Shown: positions 1-8,802 of the stretch, in pieces | Layout of the letters: every line of letters starts with the position of its first letter | Numbering within the stretch: position 1 is the first letter of the stretch | Origin: an uncultured Ignavibacteriota bacterium | GTDB lineage: Bacteria > Bacteroidota > Ignavibacteria > UBA10030 > UBA8401 | Length of the DNA stretch: 64,000 nt | Assembly: GCA_903884005.1 (NCBI GenBank) | Contig: CAISDA010000008.1 | Span: 1 to 64,000, forward strand | Direction: 5' to 3' | Made by a program: the position numbers and the translations under genes | Notes under the pieces: generated by a model | Seen by the model: the letters and a program-made list of their open reading frames with translations, nothing else | Databases searched by the model: none | Told to the model about the DNA's origin: nothing

Positions 1-40
1 CCGCCTGCCGCCTGCCCGCCTGCCGCCTGCCCGCCTGCGG
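1..40. repeat. GC-rich short tandem repeat
   Basis: The window opens with reiterated CCGCCTGC/CCGCCTG units covering about 40 bases, directly upstream of the mntP leader. It does not encode anything recognisable. The array may extend to the left, outside the window. A related palindromic motif, TGCCTGCAGGCA, occurs near 3690. Confidence 0.6.
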
Positions 41-108
41 AGTTGATAATCGGACAAATTTTTTCTATACTATCGCCTCTGTACTTTTATCATCCCAAAT
101 GCCTGTCT

Positions 109-669
109 ATGTCATCTATCGAAATATTATGTATCGCCGTCGGATTGTCGCTGGATGCGTTTGCCGTGTCGTTAAGCATCGGCGCCTCCGGCGTTGCGCC
201 CGCACGCAGGGCCGCAGTGCGTCTCTCGTTTCACTTCGGCCTCTTTCAATTTCTCATGCCCGTGATCGGTTGGTATCTCGGCTCACGCGTTGCTCCCTAC
301 ATCGAACGCTATGATCATTGGATCGCATTCGGGCTTCTCGGATTTGTAGGCGGACATATGGTCTGGGCGGGATTATTCCCCGAGCACGCGAAACAAATGG
401 CTGATCCGACGCGCGGACGCATGCTCGTTCTTCTTTCGGTGGCCACCAGCATCGACGCGCTTGCGATCGGTTTGAGTCTTGCCATGCTGAATGTCGATGT
501 TCTCTATCCGAGCATGATCATCGGCATGGTGACATTTTTCTTTTCATTGAGCGGCATGGTCTTCGGCACACAACTGAACGCTCGGTTCGGACAGCGCATG
601 ATGCTTATCGGCGGGGCCGTGCTCATCGTCATCGGTACGCGCGTCCTCATCGAACATCTGAGCCGATAG
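109..669 (+). CDS. mntP: Manganese efflux pump, MntP family
   Basis: A 186-residue inner-membrane protein of the usual MntP length. MntP exports Mn2+ and protects against manganese overload. The sequence shows the duplicated layout of the family: LSLDAFAVSLSIGAS near the N-terminus and SIDALAIGLSLAML in the second half, each with an Asp inside a membrane helix, and about six hydrophobic segments. A TTG at 43 would add 22 residues that do not look like MntP, so the ATG at 109 is preferred. Too little upstream sequence is present to look for the manganese riboswitch that often precedes mntP. Confidence 0.9.
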   Translation: MSSIEILCIAVGLSLDAFAVSLSIGASGVAPARRAAVRLSFHFGLFQFLMPVIGWYLGSRVAPYIERYDHWIAFGLLGFVGGHMVWAGLFPEHAKQMADPTRGRMLVLLSVATSIDALAIGLSLAMLNVDVLYPSMIIGMVTFFFSLSGMVFGTQLNARFGQRMMLIGGAVLIVIGTRVLIEHLSR

Positions 670-717
670 TATTTTTTTGTATTGGCTGCCCCGGCTGGGG
701 CGAAAGCGATCGGCACT

Positions 718-1762
718 ATGAAATTTATTTTTTCCGCCTTACTGCTTGCCGCAATGCTGCTGCACTCATCGGCCGCCGCTCAAACGCCGGCTGTCTATGT
801 GCGCGCCAACCAGATCGGGTATCTTCCCGCAGACGTTAAAATTGCCGTCGCCTTTTCTCATCGCCCGGCCGACGACGAAACGTTTGAAGTAGTCGAGGTG
901 CCGACCGGACGGACCGCCTTCGGCCCTGCACCTCTTTCTGCCAATTACGGTGCCTACGCGAATTTCGCATTCAATTATCAACTCGATTTCACAGCGCTGA
1001 AAAAAAAAGGACGCTACAGGCTCCGTCTCACCCGATCGAAGGAAGTGTCGCTTCCGTTCACCATAGGTCCGAATGCGTATAACACACATCATGAATCCCT
1101 TCTCGGTTTTATGCGCGAACAGCGGTGCGGGTATAATCCGTTCCTCGACGAGGTCTGTCATCGCAAAGACGGGCGCTCGGCCTATGGACCGATGCCCGAG
1201 AGCACCTATGCGGATGTGAGCGGCGGCTGGCACGATGCGGCCGATCAGCTCCGCTACCTGCTCACATCGGGCAATGCAGTGTGCCGGATGCTGTTTGCGT
1301 TTGAAGAGAATAAGGGAAAGTACCGGGACGACTATAATGCGCTCGGACAAAAGAACGCGAACGGAATTCCGGATATTTTGGACGAGGCGAAATGGGGACT
1401 CGACTGGATGCTGAAAATGCATCCTGCCGCCGGTCAATTGTTTCATCAAGTGGGAGACGACCGCGACCATATATCCGCAGCATCCGCACAACACGGTCGC
1501 ATGGACGACCGGCCGGGAGATCACCGGCGCCCTGAACGACGGCCCGGTCTTCGGCAGCATCTTCACGTCTCTCTCCGGCGTGTCGCTCTCGGGACCCGAT
1601 CGGTATGCGGCGTTCCAATCGGCTCTTGTCGTGTACCATGATGACGCGGCGGATTATTCCACGAATGAACCGATCATGGACGGTACTGCCGGGGCCGCAT
1701 TTTTCATGGCGTGGTATGCGAACGATACGATCCCCGCATCCCGAAAAGATAAACGGCAGTAA
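718..1762 (+). pseudogene. Glycoside hydrolase family 9, internally deleted and frameshifted
   Basis: The first ~250 codons encode a signal peptide, an Ig-like CelD_N domain (VYVRANQIGYLPADVK) and the start of the GH9 barrel with GGWHDAADQ, the region holding the catalytic-base Asp, then IPDILDEAKWGLDWML. Just after HQVGDDRDH, near 1465-1475, the coding frame moves by one base. The new frame continues with typical GH9 C-terminal sequence (PHNTVAWTTGREITGAL and then DYSTNEPIMDGTAG, the region that carries the acid Glu) to a stop at 1760-1762. Roughly 250 residues of the barrel between these blocks are missing compared with normal GH9 enzymes. The product cannot be a working glycosidase as written. 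The nagA neighbourhood suggests an ancestral role on chito-oligosaccharides or glucosaminides, which is inference. An assembly misjoin is the main alternative to true decay. Confidence 0.8.
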
Positions 1763-1831
1763 GCATGGACACACACGACCCACATTTTTCGGTGCGTGCA
1801 TTGTTTTTCATACATGGGGACACTCATTGCC

Positions 1832-2450
1832 ATGGCGACTGAATCAACCACTTCCGACCGCGTGCTCTCGATCGATATCTTCCGCGGGCTCACGATACTC
1901 ACGATGATATTCGTGAACGACGTTGCCGGCGTCCGGAACATTCCCGACTGGATGAAGCATTTTCCGCCGGCCGGTGACGGGATGACGTTCGTCGACCTTG
2001 TGTTTCCCGCGTTCCTCTTTATTGTCGGCATGTCTATCCCGTTCGCGATCGAAAAACGAAGGCGGCTAGCGGAGTCGACGGCATCCGTGTGGAAACATAT
2101 TCTCATTCGCACTGCAGGCCTGCTGACCCTCGGTGTCTTCATGGTCAATATCCACGGCTTCAATGAAGCCTCCGCGGGTATGAGCAGAAATGTCTGGGAA
2201 CTCCTGATGTTCGTGTCGGCGGTGCTCGTATGGAACGCGTACCCGCTTGAGCACGGCGCACGGCACACGGTGTACCGCGTGCTTCGATGGATAGGAGCCG
2301 CGTCATTGATCGGGCTCGCCGGTCAGGGAGCCGTCAAAACGGATCCGGTGGATCGTCGTCTTCGGCATCATCCGCTCCCTCGTTTTTTCCGTTGCCATGG
2401 TGTGGCTCACCGCTGCACTCTATAAGGCGGGTATCCGGCTCCACGTATAG
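1832..2450 (+). pseudogene. NagX-like membrane acyltransferase (DUF5009), middle missing
   Basis: The first ~165 codons encode the N-terminal signature of the heparan-alpha-glucosaminide N-acetyltransferase/NagX family (RVLSIDIFRGLTILTMIFVND, then FVDLVFPAFLFIVGMSIPFAIE) and four or five membrane helices. At about 2325-2340 the frame breaks. A different frame supplies what looks like the last transmembrane helix (VFGIIRSLVFSVAMVWLTAA) and stops at 2448-2450. The original frame runs into unrelated low-complexity sequence and stops at 2425. The intact paralog at 3765 is 384 residues long, so about half of the protein is absent here. It follows the damaged GH9 gene and precedes nagA. Confidence 0.7.
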
Positions 2451-2488
2451 AGCGGCCCGAGGTTCTGTGAGTTACAAGGGAGATAGGT

Positions 2489-3649
2489 ATGACACTGTTA
2501 GTGCATAATTGCCGGCTGCATACGGCGGCCCCGGGGGATGCGTTCTCATCGGTCTTTGTTGAAGGCGGAAAAATTCAAGGCATCGGTGCTGCCGAATCGC
2601 TGCCGCGCGCCGCGCGCGTGATCGATGCCGAAGGGCGTCTGCTCATTCCCGGATTGATTGACATTCATCTCCATGGGGCGGGAGGCGCCGATGTACACGA
2701 TGGAACAGCTGAGTCGCTTGTCACTATCGCAGCGGCTCTTGCCCGGACGGGTGTGACGTCGTATGTGGGTACGACAATGGCGTGGCCCGAGGAGGGGAAT
2801 CGCCATTTGCACGTTGCGCGCGAAGCAGTGAGGAAAGATCTCGGCGGAGCCGTGCTGCTCGGCATTCATCTTGAGGGTCCCTTCGTCAATACGGCGAAAA
2901 AAGGCGGGCTCGACCCTGCGGGAATCTACGAGTCCTCTGACGCCGCGCTCGACGATATCTTCACGGCAACAGGCGATGCGCTCACCATGATGACCATCGC
3001 GCCTGAACTGCCGGGCAATCTGGATGTCATACGCGAACTGACACGGCGGGGCGTTATCGCCTCGTTCGGCCATTCAAGCGCGACGTACGAGCAGACGCTG
3101 GAAGGATTCGACGCGGGGATACGCCATGTCACGCACCTCTTCAACGCAATGCCGCCTCTCCATCACCGGTATCCGGGCCCGCTGGCGGCAATTTTTGAAC
3201 GCGGCGACATTACCGCACAGATTATCAGCGACGGCCACCATCTCCATCCCGCGATCGTCCGCCTGCTTCATTCTATGCTCGGCAATGAACGGAGTGTCTG
3301 CATCACGGACGGTATGGCCGGCATCGGTTTGCCCGACGGCAGGTACTTCTATAATGGCAAGGAATATGAATCGCTCAACGGGGCGGCGCGCTATCTCGAC
3401 GGCACGCTCATCGGTTCCACTACGAACCTGTTGGCCATCGCATTCCGGTTTCAATTCTTCACCGGCTGCAGTCTTGAAGCGGCGATCGATTCGGTGACGA
3501 AAAATCCCGCCCGCGTTCTCGGACTGGACCATCATAAAGGCTCGATTGAACGCGGCGCGGATGCAGACCTTGTGCTGCTCGATGCCGATAACGTTCCGGC
3601 GTTGACCATCGTTCAGGGGGAGGAAGTATTTCGCCGTATTATGAGATAG
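2489..3649 (+). CDS. nagA: N-acetylglucosamine-6-phosphate deacetylase
   Basis: A 386-residue cytoplasmic amidohydrolase that removes acetate from GlcNAc-6-P in amino-sugar catabolism and cell-wall recycling. Family marks are the metal-binding DIHLHG near residue 60, HLEGPFVN with the metal-ligand Glu, GHSSATYEQ, THLFNAMPPLHHR, SDGHHLHP, and the catalytic Asp in ITDGMAGIG, followed by GADADLVLLD near the C-terminus. The ATG is preceded by AGGGAGA at a good spacing. It lies between a decayed and an intact NagX-like gene, which supports an amino-sugar locus. No nagB or transporter gene is seen nearby. Confidence 0.95.
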   Translation: MTLLVHNCRLHTAAPGDAFSSVFVEGGKIQGIGAAESLPRAARVIDAEGRLLIPGLIDIHLHGAGGADVHDGTAESLVTIAAALARTGVTSYVGTTMAWPEEGNRHLHVAREAVRKDLGGAVLLGIHLEGPFVNTAKKGGLDPAGIYESSDAALDDIFTATGDALTMMTIAPELPGNLDVIRELTRRGVIASFGHSSATYEQTLEGFDAGIRHVTHLFNAMPPLHHRYPGPLAAIFERGDITAQIISDGHHLHPAIVRLLHSMLGNERSVCITDGMAGIGLPDGRYFYNGKEYESLNGAARYLDGTLIGSTTNLLAIAFRFQFFTGCSLEAAIDSVTKNPARVLGLDHHKGSIERGADADLVLLDADNVPALTIVQGEEVFRRIMR

Positions 3650-3764
3650 GAAGAATTCAAAATATTTTCTACATTTATCCGGTATTGCCTGCAGGCAGAC
3701 GGCGGCAGCACCCGCGTCCACCGCAGCGTCTGAATTTATTCAAGCATCTGGTATAAGGTATCTT

Positions 3765-4919
3765 ATGGCAAAACAGGAACGGCTCAGTTCACTCGATGCA
3801 TTCCGCGGCTTCACGATCGCCGGCATGATGCTCGTCAACAACCCCGGCTCGTGGGGCGCCATTTATCCGCAACTCGAACATGCCCCATGGAATGGATGGA
3901 CATTCACCGATTTTATTTTTCCGTTCTTCCTCTGGATCATGGGCGTTGCAATGACAATGTCGTTCGCAGGCAGGATGGAACGCGGCGATTCGAAATCGGC
4001 GATGATCTCACAGGCCGCCAGACGCGGTGCGACGCTCATTCTTATCGGACTCTTTCTCTCCACGTTTCCCTTCGGCCTCTTCGGCACGCATTTTTCCTTT
4101 GCTACCATGCGCATCCCGGGTGTGCTGCAGCGCATCGGCGTATGTTATTTCCTCGCCACGCTCATTTACCTGAATACGACGATTCGCGGGCAGATCGCAT
4201 GGATCGTCGGACTCCTCTCCGCATACTGGCTGATGCTGGCATTCATTCCTGTTCCCGGATTTGGGGCCGGCAACATCACGCCCATGGGCAGCCTGGCGCG
4301 CTACTTCGACACGATGTTCCTTGAGGGGCACACATGGCGCGGCGCTCCCGCCCCCGGATTCGACCCCGAGGGCGTGATCTCGACGCTGGGCGCCGTGGGC
4401 ACAACGCTCTTCGGCATTCTCGTTGGCCATTACTTGCGCTACCAGAATCATTCGAAGGAAGAAAAAGTCTGCTGGATGTTTTTTGCGGGCAGCGTTCTGC
4501 TGCTGGCCGGCGCCGTGTTCGACATGTGGATGCCCATCAATAAGAACCTGTGGACTTCGTCCTATGCGGTGTTCATGGCCGGGTTTGCAACGTGCATCTT
4601 CGGATTGTTCTATTTCATCATCGACGTGAAAGGCTACAAGAAATGGGCGACGCCGCTCATCATCTACGGCATGAACGCGATCTTCGTCTTCACGCTCTCG
4701 GGTATCGCGGGACGGGTGATGGGAATCGCGAAAATACCAGTCACACTCGGCACAGGAGAAGCAGGTTGGGTGACGCTCCAGCGCCTGGTAATGGACAACG
4801 TGCTGCTCCGGATCTTCAACCCCCTGAACGCGTCGCTCTCGTGGGCCATGCTCTGGGACCTCATGCTGTTCTTCTTCGCCTGGCTCATGTGGCGGAAGAA
4901 GTGGTTCCTTAAAGTGTAG
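3765..4919 (+). CDS. NagX-like membrane acyltransferase (DUF5009/COG4299)
   Basis: A 384-residue integral membrane protein with about ten hydrophobic segments. The family resembles the lysosomal heparan-alpha-glucosaminide N-acetyltransferase and is often linked to nag genes in bacteria. The N-terminus has the family signature RLSSLDAFRGFTIAGMMLVNNPGSW, and FTDFIFPFFLWIMGVAMTMS follows in the second helix. MRIPGVLQRIGVCYFLATLIY is the conserved third block. The precise substrate is not established; acetyl transfer to an amino sugar, or sugar transport, are the usual proposals. It is intact, unlike its relative at 1832, and ends just before a strong bidirectional terminator. Confidence 0.85.
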   Translation: MAKQERLSSLDAFRGFTIAGMMLVNNPGSWGAIYPQLEHAPWNGWTFTDFIFPFFLWIMGVAMTMSFAGRMERGDSKSAMISQAARRGATLILIGLFLSTFPFGLFGTHFSFATMRIPGVLQRIGVCYFLATLIYLNTTIRGQIAWIVGLLSAYWLMLAFIPVPGFGAGNITPMGSLARYFDTMFLEGHTWRGAPAPGFDPEGVISTLGAVGTTLFGILVGHYLRYQNHSKEEKVCWMFFAGSVLLLAGAVFDMWMPINKNLWTSSYAVFMAGFATCIFGLFYFIIDVKGYKKWATPLIIYGMNAIFVFTLSGIAGRVMGIAKIPVTLGTGEAGWVTLQRLVMDNVLLRIFNPLNASLSWAMLWDLMLFFFAWLMWRKKWFLKV

Positions 4920-5007
4920 GCAATCGCGTGCGTTCATTTCCATAGCGACGACTGCCGTAATGACGGACGAGCACCGCGGTTGAAGATGCTCGATCTCGAT
5001 GTTTAAA

Positions 5008-5048
5008 AACACGAAGGGCGCGATCACAATGATCGCGCCCTTCGTGTT
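5008..5048. terminator. Bidirectional intrinsic terminator between the acyltransferase gene and yidC
   Basis: A perfect 19-bp inverted repeat (5008-5026 with 5030-5048) around a 3-base loop, in the gap between convergent genes. An A-rich run on the left gives a U-tract for the minus-strand transcript. Confidence 0.85.
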
Positions 5049-5071
5049 CCATCCATGTGCTGCCAGCTTCG

Positions 5072-6868
5072 TTATTTTTTCGGCTGCTGGGGAAGCTGTT
5101 TCGTCAATTTTTCCATCCATCCGTTGCCGCCGCCCTTTTTTTGCGGCACCTTCTGCAGCGGCTCGCTTCCGTGTTTCTTGTTCACATAATACTGCTGCCC
5201 GATCGACAAGAGGTTGAAGACCAGATAATAGAGGTTCAATCCAGCCGGCAGATTGTTGAACATGATCGTGAACATGATCGGCATCATCCATACCATCTGC
5301 GCCTGACGCGGATCGGTCGTCGTCATCTTCTGCTGCACGAACATGGTGATGCCCATTGCCAGCGTCAAGCCGCTCAGGAAGTTGCCGACCAGCGGCAGCG
5401 TGAACGGCAGCGAGATCAGCACATCGGGCACGGACAGGTCTTTGATCCACCAGATGAAGGGCGCCTGGCGCAATTCGATGGCCGATGCAAACAACGCATA
5501 GAGCGCGAAGAGGATCGGCATCTGCAGCAGCATCGGCAGGCAGCCGCCCGCCGGGTTCACGCCGTAATCCTTGTACAATTTCATGGTCTGCACGTTCATC
5601 GCATTCGCGTCATCCTTGTACTTCACCTTCAGCTCTTCCATGATCGGCTGCAACTTCTGCATCTTCCGCATGGAATCGAGGCTCTTTTTTGTCAACGGAT
5701 GCAGCAGCAGCTTAATGGCGATCGAAAACACGATGATGACCAGTCCGTAATTCGATATGAATATGTGAAGCATATGGAAGAACGGAATGAAGAGAAACAT
5801 CGTAATGGGCCGGATCCACGTCCATCCTAAATTGATGATCTTCTCAAGTTCGCGGTTGTAGCCTTTGATCGTCGAATATTCGAGAGGGCCGAGATACAGG
5901 CTCAGCTGCGTCGACTCTTCGGCGCCGTTCTTGTACGGCACCTTCAGCGCAATGCCGTATTGTTTCACCACACCCTGATTGGCGGCCGCGATGTGATGGC
6001 CTTCCAAATATGCGCCGCTTGCCTTTTTATCGTTCGAGAGCATTGCGACCGCAAAATATTTTGTGCGCGAGGCGACCCACTCGGTCGCGCCGCTGGTATT
6101 CGACGTGGGCGTTTCGCCTTCCTTGCTCGCGTCGATCTGCGTCAGCTCTCCGCCTGCAAACGAATAGGCCAGGGCCACTTTGGCTTCGTCGACCGAATTG
6201 TGCTCGGCAAAGCGGATTCCGTTCTCCCACATGACCTGGTACTCGTAATTGGCGATGACCGACTGCATGGACAGGAGCTTGATATCGATATCGACATTGT
6301 ACGTGTCATTGTTGAATGTGAATTTCTTGACGATCGATCCCGTCTCGGCCTGCAGCGTGAAGTCGATGGTGATGTCATTGCGGCCTTCGCCGAGCGTGAC
6401 CTTGCTGCTCGGGGCGTTTGTTGTACAATAGAGCGTCTTCGTGTTGATCTGCTTCCCGTCTTCAGTGTTGAAGAGCAGGCTTAAATCGCCGCCCTTTGTC
6501 TGGTCAACGAGCTGAACGGGGTACTGGTCCCATGTGTTATAGTGCTTCAGCGTCCATTTTTTTATCACCCCTCCGTGTGTCGACAGCTCTGCAATGTACT
6601 TGTCGGTTTCAACCGTGATGATCTGTTCGGTGCCGGATGACGCCTGCACGAAGTATTTGCTTTGTCCGTCTTGCACGGCCTGTGCCGTTTCGGACGGTTG
6701 AACTGCCTGCTGCACCGCGGCCGCCGGCTTCGATGCGGTATCGTGCTGCACGGCATGCTGCGATTGCGCGTCCTGCCTGGCCGGTTGTGGTTTCGGCGCG
6801 CTGTACCACATCCAGACCATCAGGACCAGGGCGATGAGAACAAATCCAAGTGTTGATTGTTTATCCAT
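5072..6868 (-). CDS. yidC: Membrane protein insertase YidC
   Basis: A 598-residue Gram-negative type YidC, which inserts and folds inner-membrane proteins alone or with Sec. It has the N-terminal signal-anchor helix (STLGFVLIALVLMVWMWY), a Gln/Ala-rich linker, a large beta-sandwich periplasmic domain (about residues 75-340) and the conserved 60KD_IMP core. That core includes the VNPAGGCLPMLLQMPILFAL stretch and several C-terminal helices. The tail is basic (KKHGSEP, KKGGGNG). It is last in the rpmH-rnpA-yidD-yidC operon, with the usual order. Confidence 0.97.
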   Translation of the reverse strand: MDKQSTLGFVLIALVLMVWMWYSAPKPQPARQDAQSQHAVQHDTASKPAAAVQQAVQPSETAQAVQDGQSKYFVQASSGTEQIITVETDKYIAELSTHGGVIKKWTLKHYNTWDQYPVQLVDQTKGGDLSLLFNTEDGKQINTKTLYCTTNAPSSKVTLGEGRNDITIDFTLQAETGSIVKKFTFNNDTYNVDIDIKLLSMQSVIANYEYQVMWENGIRFAEHNSVDEAKVALAYSFAGGELTQIDASKEGETPTSNTSGATEWVASRTKYFAVAMLSNDKKASGAYLEGHHIAAANQGVVKQYGIALKVPYKNGAEESTQLSLYLGPLEYSTIKGYNRELEKIINLGWTWIRPITMFLFIPFFHMLHIFISNYGLVIIVFSIAIKLLLHPLTKKSLDSMRKMQKLQPIMEELKVKYKDDANAMNVQTMKLYKDYGVNPAGGCLPMLLQMPILFALYALFASAIELRQAPFIWWIKDLSVPDVLISLPFTLPLVGNFLSGLTLAMGITMFVQQKMTTTDPRQAQMVWMMPIMFTIMFNNLPAGLNLYYLVFNLLSIGQQYYVNKKHGSEPLQKVPQKKGGGNGWMEKLTKQLPQQPKK

Positions 6869-6897
6869 GAATCAGAGCTCCGACAAAAAAATAAATG

Positions 6898-7110
6898 TTA
6901 ATGAACGGGATCATAACCGCCTTCGTGATACGGGTGGCATTTGCTGATGCGTTTCAGCGACAGCCAGACGCCTTTCAGTGCGCCGTATTTTCTCAGTGCG
7001 TCAAGTGAATACTGTGAACAAGTGGGGTAAAATCTGCACGTGTTTGCCGGAAGGAGCGGGGAGAGGAGTACCTGGTATGCCCGAACGCACATGATCAGCA
7101 GAGTTTTCAT
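6898..7110 (-). CDS. yidD: Membrane protein insertion efficiency factor YidD
   Basis: A 70-residue protein with the family hallmarks: an amphipathic N-terminal helix, [15 protein letters not shown] and [23 protein letters not shown]. It sits at the inner face of the membrane and helps YidC-dependent insertion. It starts 7 bases after the rnpA stop codon and lies 29 bases before yidC, which fits co-translation in one operon. Confidence 0.95.
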   Translation of the reverse strand: MKTLLIMCVRAYQVLLSPLLPANTCRFYPTCSQYSLDALRKYGALKGVWLSLKRISKCHPYHEGGYDPVH

Positions 7111-7117
7111 ACGTGCC

Positions 7118-7525
7118 TCAGCACAGAGAGATAATCTTTGGAACCATCGAATGCCATTCTGCTGCGATGTCGTGAAGCGTAAGTTTTTTCAATACGGCCG
7201 GATCGTGTCTGCGAAGCATCAGTACGAGCGTCGCCGTCCGGCGATGCGCGCGAAGACCATCCCACAGCTGTTCTTTTTCCATCCGCACTGTTTCCCGCAT
7301 CAGGCGTCTGATTCGGTTGCGAAGCACGGCCGACGATGCGATCTTCTTCGGTACCGCAAAACCAATTCTCACGGGTGTGCCGAATTCCGGGTATGCACCC
7401 TCTCCGACCGCGAGCTGCACGTAACACCGTGTCCAGCGGCCAGGAACAACCAGGCCGTGCTGAAGCACATCGCCGAAGGCATTGTGTCCACTGAGAATTG
7501 CTGATTTCGGTAGAGTTGAGCGCAC
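7118..7525 (-). CDS. rnpA: Ribonuclease P protein component
   Basis: A 135-residue basic protein, the protein subunit of RNase P that processes tRNA 5' ends. The RNR signature is clear ([15 protein letters not shown]), preceded by [16 protein letters not shown]. The start is a GTG; the codon immediately upstream in frame is a TAG stop, so no longer form is possible. The protein begins with the typical [15 protein letters not shown]. It lies 74 bases downstream of rpmH. Confidence 0.93.
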   Translation of the reverse strand: MRSTLPKSAILSGHNAFGDVLQHGLVVPGRWTRCYVQLAVGEGAYPEFGTPVRIGFAVPKKIASSAVLRNRIRRLMRETVRMEKEQLWDGLRAHRRTATLVLMLRRHDPAVLKKLTLHDIAAEWHSMVPKIISLC

Positions 7526-7599
7526 CTATGGTCAGGGAAAAAAGTGCGAAGCTTCGCTGATAGAACGTTCGTCCATCAGGAAGCAAGCATTAAAAAAAC

Positions 7600-7746
7600 T
7601 TACTTCTCGTCGCTGACGGTCAATTTGTGGCGCCCTTTTGCCCGACGGCGGTTAATAACGGCGCGTCCGTTTTTGGTTGCCATGCGTTCGCGGAACCCAT
7701 GCGTATTTTTGCGTTTTCTGTTGTGGGGCTGAAATGTGCGTTTCAT
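7600..7746 (-). CDS. rpmH: 50S ribosomal protein L34
   Basis: A 48-codon gene. The product starts [18 protein letters not shown] and ends [12 protein letters not shown], the standard L34 pattern of small, highly basic residues. A GGAG ribosome binding site lies about 8 bases before the ATG. First gene of the rpmH-rnpA-yidD-yidC operon. dnaA, the usual divergent neighbour in many bacteria, is absent here. Confidence 0.97.
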   Translation of the reverse strand: MKRTFQPHNRKRKNTHGFRERMATKNGRAVINRRRAKGRHKLTVSDEK

Positions 7747-7771
7747 AATAGTCTCCGTGTGGAAATAAACA

Positions 7772-7805
7772 AAAAAGGGTTGCTCCTATGGGCGCAATCC
7801 TTTTT
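7772..7805 (-). terminator. Terminator-like hairpin (possible attenuator) in the rpmH leader
   Basis: Arms 7772-7783 and 7794-7805 form a 12-bp stem with one A·C mismatch on the minus strand and a 10-base loop. On the minus strand it is followed by a T-rich run, and it lies about 25 bases upstream of the rpmH start. No gene ends here on either strand, so a regulatory role in the leader is more likely than simple termination. This is inferred from sequence only. Confidence 0.5.
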
Positions 7806-7819
7806 CGACAGTGCTGATA

Positions 7820-7848
7820 AAAATACGCATTAATTTTTTAAGAAACAA
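7820..7848 (-). promoter_or_regulatory. Candidate promoter of the rpmH operon
   Basis: On the minus strand, TTGTTT (7843-7848) is 17 bases from TATTTT (7820-7825). Transcription would start near 7813, so the hairpin at 7772-7805 would be at the extreme 5' end of the mRNA. Confidence 0.45.
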
Positions 7849-8147
7849 GCGGAAGGAAGAATAAATGCAGTTGCCGCGTATGCCTCCCGCCGCGGGTGAT
7901 TGTCCGGTGTTCCGTTGAGGAAATTTCCGCATTCTCCGCTCCCCCCCGGACCGGCCACTCGTTTTTTCATCGGCAGGTCTCTCATTGCGCAAAAAATCGG
8001 CCTATCATACGGGCATTCCCAACGAGGTGTTCATTCTTCAGCGTTGGTGCAGAAACGACGGCACCGGATCGTGAATCTTTTTACCGTAGAGTGCATCCTA
8101 TATAAAGAGAGTCGATCACACATTTTTTCCACTCACAGGAGAATAGC
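7849..8147. other. Intergenic region with no recognised gene
   Basis: About 300 bases between the divergent rpmH and DUF2892 genes. Only short, unconvincing reading frames are present. No DnaA-box cluster, tRNA or riboswitch pattern was recognised. A TATATA element at 8099-8104 could be the -10 box of the downstream gene, but a matching -35 box is poor. Confidence 0.5.
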
Positions 8148-8351
8148 ATGAAACATAACATCGGCAGCATAGACAGCACCCTCCGAATTATTCTCGGAGT
8201 TTTCTTGTTATCATTGATCGTGTGGGGACCCCACTCCCTCTGGGGACTCGTTGGCATTATTCCTCTTGCAACCGGGTTCGTGCGCTCGTGTCCATTATAT
8301 ACGGCGATGAATATCACGACCGACAAACCGGCAGGGAAGACAGGAAAATAA
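8148..8351 (+). CDS. DUF2892 (YgaP-like) small membrane protein
   Basis: A 67-residue protein with the DUF2892 pattern: NIGSIDSTLRIILGVFLL at the start, a two-helix hairpin, and the conserved FVRSCPLYTAM near the end. The same domain forms the membrane part of the rhodanese YgaP. Its function alone is unknown. An AGGAGA site precedes the ATG. It lies directly before a thioredoxin gene, which together with its conserved Cys hints at thiol or sulfur chemistry, but this is inference. Confidence 0.85.
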   Translation: MKHNIGSIDSTLRIILGVFLLSLIVWGPHSLWGLVGIIPLATGFVRSCPLYTAMNITTDKPAGKTGK

Positions 8352-8424
8352 TTATTGATCACGTGCGTTCAGACGATCGCGCGGTGCGCAGTGTCTGGAC
8401 TATTGAAAAAAAAGGAATGGTATC

Positions 8425-8790
8425 ATGGCTGAACATATCACCAAAGACGAATTTTTAAAGAAAGTGTTCGACTTCGAAAACAACAAGGAATGGAAATTCG
8501 CAGGCGAACTGCCTGCTGTCATCGATTTTTGGGCCGAATGGTGCGCTCCCTGCCGCATGGTCGGGCCCGTGATCGACGAATTGTCCATCGAATACAAGGG
8601 GAAAGTTAATTTTTACAAAGTAAATACGGAGCAGGAACAGGAACTCGCGGGCGCGTTCGGCATTCGCAGCATTCCTTCGCTGCTGTTCATTCCAATGGAA
8701 GGTCAGCCGAAGATGGCGGTCGGCGCCCTGCCGAAAGAAGCGCTGAAGCAGGCCATTGATGAGGAATTGTTGAACCCGGTTAAAAATTAA
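8425..8790 (+). CDS. Thioredoxin
   Basis: A 121-residue single-domain thioredoxin with the active site WCAPCRM and the conserved cis-Pro in RSIPSLLFI. It lacks a signal peptide and should be cytoplasmic, reducing protein disulfides with electrons from thioredoxin reductase, which is not encoded in this window. The N-terminal extension (about 20 residues, FDFENNKEWKFAG) resembles the variant common in Bacteroidota. It is followed 12 bases later by the FmdB-like gene. Confidence 0.93.
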   Translation: MAEHITKDEFLKKVFDFENNKEWKFAGELPAVIDFWAEWCAPCRMVGPVIDELSIEYKGKVNFYKVNTEQEQELAGAFGIRSIPSLLFIPMEGQPKMAVGALPKEALKQAIDEELLNPVKN

Positions 8791-8802
8791 TAAGGAGCAG
8801 TC

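Noticed and set aside
4008-5450. A 480-codon minus-strand frame across the acyltransferase end and yidC
   Set aside because: It crosses the strong terminator at 5008-5048 and overlaps two well-supported genes in other frames.
7747-8147. Replication origin next to rpmH
   Set aside because: The rpmH-rnpA-yidD-yidC order is often near oriC, but dnaA is absent and no cluster of DnaA boxes is visible.
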